A stretch of 11,313 bases of DNA, taken from Holosporales bacterium. GTDB lineage: Bacteria; Pseudomonadota; Alphaproteobacteria; RUG11792. The stretch is taken from positions 1-11,313 of the forward strand of contig JAITIT010000025.1 of NCBI GenBank assembly GCA_031279295.1. Reading direction: 5' to 3'. Each line of letters opens with the position of its first letter. Position 1 is the first letter of the stretch. Positions 7,149 through 11,313 of this stretch are shown in pieces. Below the pieces are notes generated by a model. It did no database searches, was not told the origin of the DNA, and saw only the letters and a program-made list of their open reading frames with translations. A program made the position numbers and the translations under genes.

Positions 7149-7178
7149 CCTTGCAGTCACGTTATTCCCATATTCCGT

Positions 7179-8417
7179 ATGCCATCAATCGAACGAATCA
7201 TCGCTAGGGAGATTTTGGACTCCAGAGGATATCCTACAGTAGAAGCGGAAGTTACACTGTGTTGTGGAGTAGTCGGAATTGCAGATGCTCCATCTGGAGC
7301 ATCCACTGGGTCGTTCGAAGCCCTCGAGCTTCGTGATGGAGGGAGTAGACTCATGGGAAAGGGGGTACGTACCGCCGTCTCCAATGTTAACAACATCATC
7401 GCTCCTGCTCTTGCAGGCATAGATGCTACGCGTCAGTCATACATCGATAACATCATGGTAAAACTCGATGGTACTGACAACAAATCCAAGCTTGGGGCAA
7501 ATGCAATTCTGCCTGTGAGCCTTGCTGTATGTCGAGCGGCCGCTAGTTACTATGATATTCCGCTCTACAGATACATCGGTGGTCTGCGTGGATGTAGACT
7601 GCCAAAACCCATGATGAACATACTGAACGGAGGAGCCCACGCTGATAATAAGATTGATATCCAGGAGTTTATGGTGGTGCCTGCGAAGGAGTCGTCATTC
7701 ACCGAGTACGTTACGATATGCACAACAGTTTATCACACGTTAAGAAGTCTCCTAAAGTCGAAGGGTCTGAACTCTAACGTGGGAGACGAGGGTGGTGTTG
7801 CTCCCAATCTCTCCTCGACAAGTGAGGCTCTCGATGTAATTATGGAGGCAATATCTGGAGCCGGGTATATACCCGGAGATGACGTTCAGATTGCCATTGA
7901 TGCTGCAGCGTCGGAGTTCTATGACGGTGAAAAGTACTATATGGATGGGAGTACATACACATCAGAGCAGTTGGTTGGTGTATACAAGCAGTTCTCCAAA
8001 GACTACCCCATCATTTCAATAGAGGATCCGCTTGCCGAGGAAGACTGGAATGGCTTCTCTGCCATCACGAGAGAGCTCGGCAAGAAAGAACAAATCGTCG
8101 GAGACGACATCTTCGTAACGAACAACAAACGACTGCAGGAGGGCATTAAGGTAGGGGCAGCGAACGCCATCCTCATAAAGCTCAACCAGATCGGGACGGT
8201 TTCTGAGACGCTTACCACGATCAACACAGCGCAGAGCAATGGATACAACGTGGTTATTTCGCATAGATCTGGAGAGACGTGTGACACATCAATTGCGGAT
8301 CTAGCAGTGGCTGTCGGCGCTCAGTACATCAAGACTGGAGCACCAGCTCGGGGCGAGAGGGTAACCAAATACAACAGGTTGCTTCGAATTGAGGAAGATC
8401 TATACGGGAGACAGTGA
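7179..8417 (+). CDS. eno: Enolase (phosphopyruvate hydratase)
   Basis: 412 residues, slightly shorter than the usual 425-435. Enolase interconverts 2-phosphoglycerate and phosphoenolpyruvate in the cytoplasm. Visible active-site elements, in order: the mobile loop SGASTG (39-44), the H154/GGAH motif, E163 (QEF), E204 (GDEGG, the catalytic base partner), metal ligands D241, E282 (IEDP) and D309 (VGDD), catalytic K334 (IKLNQIG), R363-S364 (SHRSGET) and K385 (IKTGAP). All key residues are present. The ATG at 7179 begins the family-typical IERIIAREILDSRG. The frame is open 74 codons upstream but without an ATG, and a strong promoter lies between. There is no obvious Shine-Dalgarno site in the short leader. 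It forms an operon with fabI, whose ATG starts 1 bp after this stop codon. Confidence 0.97.
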   Translation: MPSIERIIAREILDSRGYPTVEAEVTLCCGVVGIADAPSGASTGSFEALELRDGGSRLMGKGVRTAVSNVNNIIAPALAGIDATRQSYIDNIMVKLDGTDNKSKLGANAILPVSLAVCRAAASYYDIPLYRYIGGLRGCRLPKPMMNILNGGAHADNKIDIQEFMVVPAKESSFTEYVTICTTVYHTLRSLLKSKGLNSNVGDEGGVAPNLSSTSEALDVIMEAISGAGYIPGDDVQIAIDAAASEFYDGEKYYMDGSTYTSEQLVGVYKQFSKDYPIISIEDPLAEEDWNGFSAITRELGKKEQIVGDDIFVTNNKRLQEGIKVGAANAILIKLNQIGTVSETLTTINTAQSNGYNVVISHRSGETCDTSIADLAVAVGAQYIKTGAPARGERVTKYNRLLRIEEDLYGRQ

Positions 8418-8418
8418 T

Positions 8419-9201
8419 ATGATAATGCAGGGGAAAAAAGGAATCATCATGGGATTGGCAAACAGGTTTTCGATCGCCTATGGAATCTCGGAATCACTCA
8501 AGAATAACGGTGCTAGCCTGCTGTTCACAACACAGACAGAGTACTTCAAAAACAAGATATCAGACATCGCTGGAGAACTTGGCAGCAGCAACATCGTTCT
8601 CTGTGATGTATCGCAGGATGGTGAAATAGAGAGGGCCTTTGATGAAATACATCAGGAGTGTGGAGATATCGATTTCATAGTACACTCAATTGCCTTTGCC
8701 GATAAGAATGAGCTGACCGGAAAGTACTGCAACACAACAAGGGCGAACTTTCTGAATGCTATGAACATCTCATGCTACTCATTCACTGAGGTATGTAGGT
8801 GTGCTGCTCAAAAGTTGATGGCAAAGAATGGAGGCAGCATCTTGGCGCTAACGTACTACGGTTCTGAGAAGGTAGTTCAGAACTATAACGTCATGGCCAT
8901 AGCAAAGTCTGCCCTGGAAACCAGCGTGATGTATATCGCAAACGATCTCGGAGATCTTGGAATTCGGGTCAATGCTGTTTCAGCTGGACCGATCAAAACC
9001 CTCGCCGCATCCGGTGTCGGTAACTTTTCCAGGATCATGGAAATCGACAGGAACAGATCACCACTCAGGAAAAATATCACTCAGAGGGATATCGGTGATG
9101 CGTGTACGTTCTTACTGAGTGACATGGCTTCCGGTATCACTGGCGAGATTGTACACGTCGATTGCGGATGCAGTACGATAGGCGTGAAGTTTGATACGTA
9201 G
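8419..9201 (+). CDS. fabI: Enoyl-[acyl-carrier-protein] reductase (NADH) FabI
   Basis: 260 residues, normal length. FabI reduces trans-2-enoyl-ACP in the last step of each type II fatty-acid elongation cycle. It is a short-chain dehydrogenase-like enzyme. The modified nucleotide-binding start is GIIMGLANRFSIAYGI (8-23). VHSIAFA lies at 88-94, the catalytic set is Y146/Y147, Y156 and K163 (Y-x6-K, typical of FabI), and the cofactor/substrate loop is SAGPIKTLAASGV (188-200). The C-terminal VDCGCSTIG replaces the common VDSGYHIVG but is in the right place. ATG 8419 follows the eno stop by 1 bp and GGGAG (8406-8410) lies eight bases upstream, inside the end of eno; a second ATG at 8425 is less likely. 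The tight junction implies translational coupling with eno. Confidence 0.96.
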   Translation: MIMQGKKGIIMGLANRFSIAYGISESLKNNGASLLFTTQTEYFKNKISDIAGELGSSNIVLCDVSQDGEIERAFDEIHQECGDIDFIVHSIAFADKNELTGKYCNTTRANFLNAMNISCYSFTEVCRCAAQKLMAKNGGSILALTYYGSEKVVQNYNVMAIAKSALETSVMYIANDLGDLGIRVNAVSAGPIKTLAASGVGNFSRIMEIDRNRSPLRKNITQRDIGDACTFLLSDMASGITGEIVHVDCGCSTIGVKFDT

Positions 9202-9378
9202 TTACTCATCTAGAACTGGCAACATAATCCGCAACAGGGTATGATACCGTAGATTTGATTCATAAGTGATAAAGTAACATGAAAGAAAATTAGATACTAC
9301 CTTACTGAATTGCAGAGGAGGACAAAGTACTACAGCAAGCTGCGAAAGTTTAGAGATGTTGAGAATGAGTGTGTTGCT
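9202..9378 (+). other. fabI-dxr intergenic spacer
   Basis: 177 bases with a small GGTAT-G-ATACC inverted repeat but no clear terminator and no convincing promoter. An AGGAGG at 9316-9321 looks like a Shine-Dalgarno site but has no start codon at a suitable distance in the dxr frame. An eight-codon frame, ATG 9356 to TGA 9380-9382, overlaps the dxr ATG as ATGA. Whether dxr is read through from eno-fabI or has its own promoter cannot be decided from sequence. Confidence 0.4.
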
Positions 9379-10503
9379 ATGAGGAAGAAGATTTCCGTAT
9401 TTGGAGCTACTGGAGTAGTCGGTCGGAAATCCGTCAATGCTGCATCACTCTTAGGGTATGAGATCGTTGCAATCACTGGACATAAAAATCATGCAGAGCT
9501 TATCAGGCAGGCACATGAATATTGCCCCCGTTACATATGTTGCACAGACATTGAATGCTACAGGAAGGTAAAATCCGAGGTAACAGGATCAGAAATTTTA
9601 CCTTACAACGAAGTTGTGAACATCGCAAAATTGGACGTCGATTGCTGTGTAATGGCAATGGCCGGAGCAGTTAGTTTAGCCCCAACTTTTGCATGTTTGG
9701 GACACGCTAAAAGGCTTGCGATAGCAAGTAAGGAAGCGATATTGTTGGGCGGGAAAATTCTGATAGATTCGGCAAGATCTGGACACACTGAAATTATTCC
9801 ATTAGATTCAGAGCATAATGCGATCTTTAGATGTATAAGTCACGACCACCGAGACGTAATTGCAGAGATTACATTAACGGCTTCCGGTGGAGTTTTTCTG
9901 AATTACACAGAGAATGCCTTAACCAACGTCACTTTGTCGGATGCCTTAAGAAACCCAAATTGGATCATGGGAGCAAAGGTAACAGTGGACTCGGCTACTC
10001 TCATAAACAAAGCAATTGAGATTATTGAAGCATCTCTGTTATTTGAGCTTCCGATTGATACGGTAAAATACGTGATTCATCCAGAGTCCATAATACATGG
10101 TATCGTGCGGTTCCGCGACGACTCATATAAGGCACTTTTGTCACAACCAGACATGATGATCCCAATTATGTATGCAGTCAGCTATCCAGAACTACTACGA
10201 AGCTCTCTTACTGCTCCGCTGAATTTTACAGATATCGAGAAGCTGACATTCCGACGCCCACAGGCGTGGCAGGAACGTAATGTTAATCTGGCATATAATG
10301 TGTTCACCGAGGGAAAAGTCGTAGCGTTCAGCGTTGCCAATGAAATTGCTGTATCCAAATTTCTGAATGGCAACATCACGTTCTGTAAAATTTACGACCT
10401 AGTAGCACGTGCGCTGGATACATGTGAGCGCGAGCTTGTAAGCTCATATTGTGATATTGCCGAGTTAATTCATACCTACACAGCGCGGTTCACGGATATG
10501 TAA
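9379..10503 (+). CDS. dxr: 1-deoxy-D-xylulose 5-phosphate reductoisomerase
   Basis: 374 residues, slightly short for the family (about 385-400). Dxr converts DXP to 2-C-methyl-D-erythritol 4-phosphate with NADPH, the committed step of the MEP isoprenoid pathway. Visible: the NADPH fold GATGVVG (9-15), ASKEAILLGG (116-125), metal ligands D143 and E145 in PLDSEHNAIF, LTASGG (166-171), the active-site loop NPNWIMG (192-198), VDSATLINKAIEIIEA (203-218) with the third metal ligand E214, and HPESIIHG (234-241). The loop normally reads HPNW; here the His is Asn (codon AAC), while W195, M197 and the other catalytic His are kept. ATG 9379 gives the family-typical start. The frame extends upstream to a TTG at 9310, but that lies before the only strong Shine-Dalgarno-like site. 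It follows fabI by 177 bp in the same direction. Confidence 0.96.
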   Translation: MRKKISVFGATGVVGRKSVNAASLLGYEIVAITGHKNHAELIRQAHEYCPRYICCTDIECYRKVKSEVTGSEILPYNEVVNIAKLDVDCCVMAMAGAVSLAPTFACLGHAKRLAIASKEAILLGGKILIDSARSGHTEIIPLDSEHNAIFRCISHDHRDVIAEITLTASGGVFLNYTENALTNVTLSDALRNPNWIMGAKVTVDSATLINKAIEIIEASLLFELPIDTVKYVIHPESIIHGIVRFRDDSYKALLSQPDMMIPIMYAVSYPELLRSSLTAPLNFTDIEKLTFRRPQAWQERNVNLAYNVFTEGKVVAFSVANEIAVSKFLNGNITFCKIYDLVARALDTCERELVSSYCDIAELIHTYTARFTDM

Positions 10504-10514
10504 GCTTCCTAGTA

Positions 10515-10560
10515 TCACATCAGTTGTATGTGAGTGAACGGGTCGTAACGTCGTTCACTC
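10515..10560. terminator. Hairpins between two convergent genes, possible bidirectional terminator
   Basis: A perfect 9-bp stem, GAGTGAACG (10532-10540) with CGTTCACTC (10552-10560), encloses an 11-base loop. A competing 6-bp stem TCACAT/ATGTGA (10515-10520 with 10528-10533) overlaps it. They lie between the dxr stop (10503) and the end of the convergent secreted-protein gene (10581). No T-run follows on either strand, so an intrinsic terminator is not proven; an mRNA 3'-end stabiliser is an alternative. Confidence 0.4.
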
Positions 10561-10580
10561 TGTACATCCATGATCATGGT

Positions 10581-11063
10581 CTATTCATGACACTCCATCT
10601 GGATCCATCCAAGATCGTAACCATTGAAGTGGTAGCTTGTTTGCAGGTATGCATATTGTCTTGCAACCGCTGCAACTTGACGCGTTATCTGTTTCACCAA
10701 GTTTTGCGAGTCCACCAAGTTTTGCGAGCCATCGTTATGTCTATGCAGTATGCTCGCAACTATTCTCGCCTCTGCGTGAAGGCTATTCGCTATTTCTGCA
10801 AACTCGCGACTGAGGCCGAACATATTACAGGCCATCACATCGGGATAGGCTATCACATCGGGTTTTACCTTTCCTAATTTAGCTGGTTGACAGGCTGTCC
10901 TCGTCAACCCACGATTTATGGTCTTTGGTGTGTATGGTACGATTCGTTTCTCGTCGTTGCGTCTATAGTCTGATCGTGTACAACGTTCTGTCCTTGATGC
11001 CCTGACGTCACCGGATATAGCCGTAGCTACTAACGCACAAAACGCTATTATCTTTTTATTCAT
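10581..11063 (-). CDS. Small secreted or periplasmic protein of unknown function
   Basis: 160 residues, no family recognised. The N-terminus is a clear export signal: MNKK, a hydrophobic core (IIAFCALVATAIS) and a likely cleavage after VRA (residue 22). The mature part begins with a basic, charged segment (about 23-60) and contains two short internal repeats, PDVIAY/PDVMAC (68-79) and SQNLVD/SQNLVK (113-124). These correspond to 18-bp DNA duplications. It ends with an aromatic stretch (QYAYLQTSYHFNGYDLGW). The ATG at 11063 is preceded by GGGGAGG (11071-11077) at a good distance, which favours this frame over the overlapping opposite-strand frame. It is convergent with dxr and divergent from the gene starting at 11287. 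In an intracellular bacterium a small fast-changing exported protein could be a surface or host-interaction protein, but no evidence beyond the signal peptide supports that. Confidence 0.72.
   Translation of the reverse strand: MNKKIIAFCALVATAISGDVRASRTERCTRSDYRRNDEKRIVPYTPKTINRGLTRTACQPAKLGKVKPDVIAYPDVMACNMFGLSREFAEIANSLHAEARIVASILHRHNDGSQNLVDSQNLVKQITRQVAAVARQYAYLQTSYHFNGYDLGWIQMECHE
10695..10730. repeat. 18-bp tandem duplication inside the secreted-protein gene
   Basis: Two adjacent 18-bp units beginning CACCAAGTTTTGCGAG (10695-10712 and 10713-10730) differ at one base. They encode two in-frame copies of a six-residue unit ending in SQNLV. The unit length is a multiple of three, so the frame is kept. 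Confidence 0.95.
10830..10865. repeat. Second, older 18-bp tandem duplication in the same gene
   Basis: Two adjacent units sharing GGC-ATCACATCGGG (10830-10847 and 10848-10865) match at 15 of 18 bases. They encode PDVIAY and PDVMAC. They are more diverged than the pair at 10695-10730 but have the same unit length. Confidence 0.88.
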
Positions 11064-11070
11064 TGATTTT

Positions 11071-11077
11071 CCTCCCC
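11071..11077 (-). promoter_or_regulatory. Strong ribosome binding site of the secreted-protein gene
   Basis: The leftward strand reads GGGGAGG seven bases before ATG 11063. A nearly identical site, TGGGGAGGG, precedes the divergent start at 11287, followed in both cases by an MNK start. Confidence 0.8.
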
Positions 11078-11100
11078 ATAATCATATGCCCTGACTACCC

Positions 11101-11113
11101 CTCCCTTGGGGAG
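11101..11113. repeat. Small perfect hairpin, CTCCC/GGGAG
   Basis: CTCCC-TTG-GGGAG forms a 5-bp stem with a 3-base loop in the probable leader of the secreted-protein gene. One arm resembles a Shine-Dalgarno sequence and the other an anti-Shine-Dalgarno, so it could pair with the true site at 11071-11077. That is speculation from pairing only. Confidence 0.45.
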
Positions 11114-11130
11114 CCAATCGCACAACTATA

Positions 11131-11160
11131 ACCCTACTATCACTGATATCTGGCCGTCAA
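11131..11160 (-). promoter_or_regulatory. Candidate promoter of the secreted-protein gene
   Basis: On the leftward strand TTGACG (11160-11155) matches five of six -35 bases and an 18-base spacer leads to TAGGGT (11136-11131), a poor -10 that keeps only TA…T. It would give a leader of about 60 bases. TATAGT (11130-11125) is a better hexamer but too far from the -35. Confidence 0.35.
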
Positions 11161-11167
11161 GTATGTT

Positions 11168-11181
11168 TGTACAATTGTACA
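11168..11181. promoter_or_regulatory. Perfect 14-bp palindrome, possible operator
   Basis: TGTACAATTGTACA is its own reverse complement. It sits about 8 bp upstream of the candidate -35 of the leftward gene and next to the right inverted-repeat arm, in the region shared by two divergent genes. A dimeric regulator site is plausible; no family can be named. Confidence 0.45.
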
Positions 11182-11188
11182 CCCGTAC

Positions 11189-11249
11189 TATAGCCCCCCC
11201 CTCAATATCCTCATCACCATTCATACTTCCTTAACCTTTCTCCCCTACC
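11189..11249. repeat. Right arm of long inverted repeat
   Basis: The reverse complement of this segment equals 1-66 over 54 consecutive bases. It differs only in the G/C run (eight C here against six G, T, six G in the left arm) and then shares CTATA. It lies in the divergent region between the secreted-protein gene (start 11063) and the gene starting at 11287, ending 37 bp before that start. It reads outward from the window interior, as does the left arm. Confidence 0.93.
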
Positions 11250-11250
11250 A

Positions 11251-11262
11251 TACATATATGTA
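11251..11262. promoter_or_regulatory. Perfect 12-bp palindrome upstream of the gene at 11287
   Basis: TACATATATGTA is its own reverse complement and begins two bases after the right repeat arm. It contains TATATG, which could act as a -10 with TTAACC (11231-11236, inside the repeat) as a -35 at 18-base spacing. Both hexamers match only four of six consensus bases. Confidence 0.35.
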
Positions 11263-11286
11263 AGTTATCCTGGGGAGGGAAACCCA

Positions 11287-11313
11287 ATGAACAAGTTAGT
11301 ACTACTATCAACA
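11287..11313 (+). CDS. 5' end of a gene, probably another exported protein (partial)
   Basis: Nine codons (MNKLVLLST) run to the window edge. The start is supported by TGGGGAGGG at 11271-11279, eight bases before the ATG. The peptide begins with a lysine followed by a hydrophobic run, like the n- and h-regions of a signal peptide. The start context closely resembles that of the divergent secreted-protein gene (MNKKIIAFC). Function cannot be told from nine residues. Confidence 0.55.

Noticed and set aside
6957..7178. Enolase with a 74-residue N-terminal extension starting at a TTG
   Set aside because: A strong sigma-70-type promoter (7119-7148) lies inside this part, the family N-terminus begins exactly at ATG 7179, and no ATG exists upstream in frame.
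9310..9378. TTG-started extension of Dxr by 23 residues
   Set aside because: The extra residues are basic and unlike the family. The AGGAGG lies after the TTG, and ATG 9379 gives the standard start just before the NADPH motif.
10524..10877. 117-codon rightward frame opposite the secreted-protein gene
   Set aside because: It has no ribosome binding site or recognisable features and begins within a hairpin. The leftward frame has a strong Shine-Dalgarno site, a signal peptide and frame-preserving 18-bp duplications.
1..11313. CRISPR array, toxin-antitoxin, restriction or transposase genes
   Set aside because: No regularly spaced repeats and no proteins with such motifs appear on either strand; all long frames are explained by housekeeping or exported-protein genes.

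Overview
The window looks like chromosomal DNA of an intracellular alphaproteobacterium. The NusA ends in an alphaproteobacterial-type tail (…RENWF-N), IF-2 has the alphaproteobacterial DTPGHAAF form of the G3 motif, and enolase, FabI and the MEP-pathway enzyme Dxr occur together. Among Rickettsiales this set fits the Anaplasmataceae better than Rickettsia, which lacks enolase and Dxr. Base composition appears moderate by eye (mid-40s % GC, not computed), above the very AT-rich Ehrlichia and Wolbachia. The family assignment is an inference; no rRNA or other decisive marker is present.

Layout: (1) 1-301 is non-coding. It starts with one arm of a long inverted repeat and carries a probable terminator for the leftward operon. 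(2) 302-6608 is a tightly packed leftward operon: rimP, nusA, infB, an LptE-like lipoprotein gene and a MenA-like membrane prenyltransferase gene. The first three are the classical translation/transcription-factor cluster. The last two replace the rbfA/truB/rpsO genes that often follow infB. (3) 6609-7178 is a divergent intergenic region of about 570 bp with a leftward -10 for rimP, a 17-bp tandem duplication and a near-consensus rightward promoter for eno. (4) 7179-9201 is a rightward eno-fabI pair separated by 1 bp, followed after a gap by dxr (9379-10503). (5) 10504-11313 holds a leftward gene for a small, probably secreted, unrecognised protein with two internal 18-bp duplications. It also holds a divergent regulatory region with palindromes and the second inverted-repeat arm, and the first nine codons of a rightward gene that leaves the window.

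Functionally, the left operon combines ribosome maturation (RimP), transcription elongation/antitermination (NusA) and translation initiation (IF-2) with two envelope or membrane functions. The right block provides a glycolysis/gluconeogenesis step (enolase), the last step of fatty-acid elongation (FabI) and the committed step of isoprenoid synthesis (Dxr). The isoprenoids made through Dxr would feed the polyprenyl donor used by a MenA/UbiA-type enzyme, although no direct link is visible.

The signals most worth following are these: the inverted repeat whose two arms (1-66 and 11189-11249) enclose almost the whole window and both point outward, probably towards gene starts; a run of ten G inside infB; four mutually pairing arms across the infB/lptE-like junction; a His-to-Asn change at a catalytic-loop position of Dxr; and the MenA-like enzyme in a lineage expected to use ubiquinone. 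I did not find a clear multi-gene novel system such as a defence or secretion locus.
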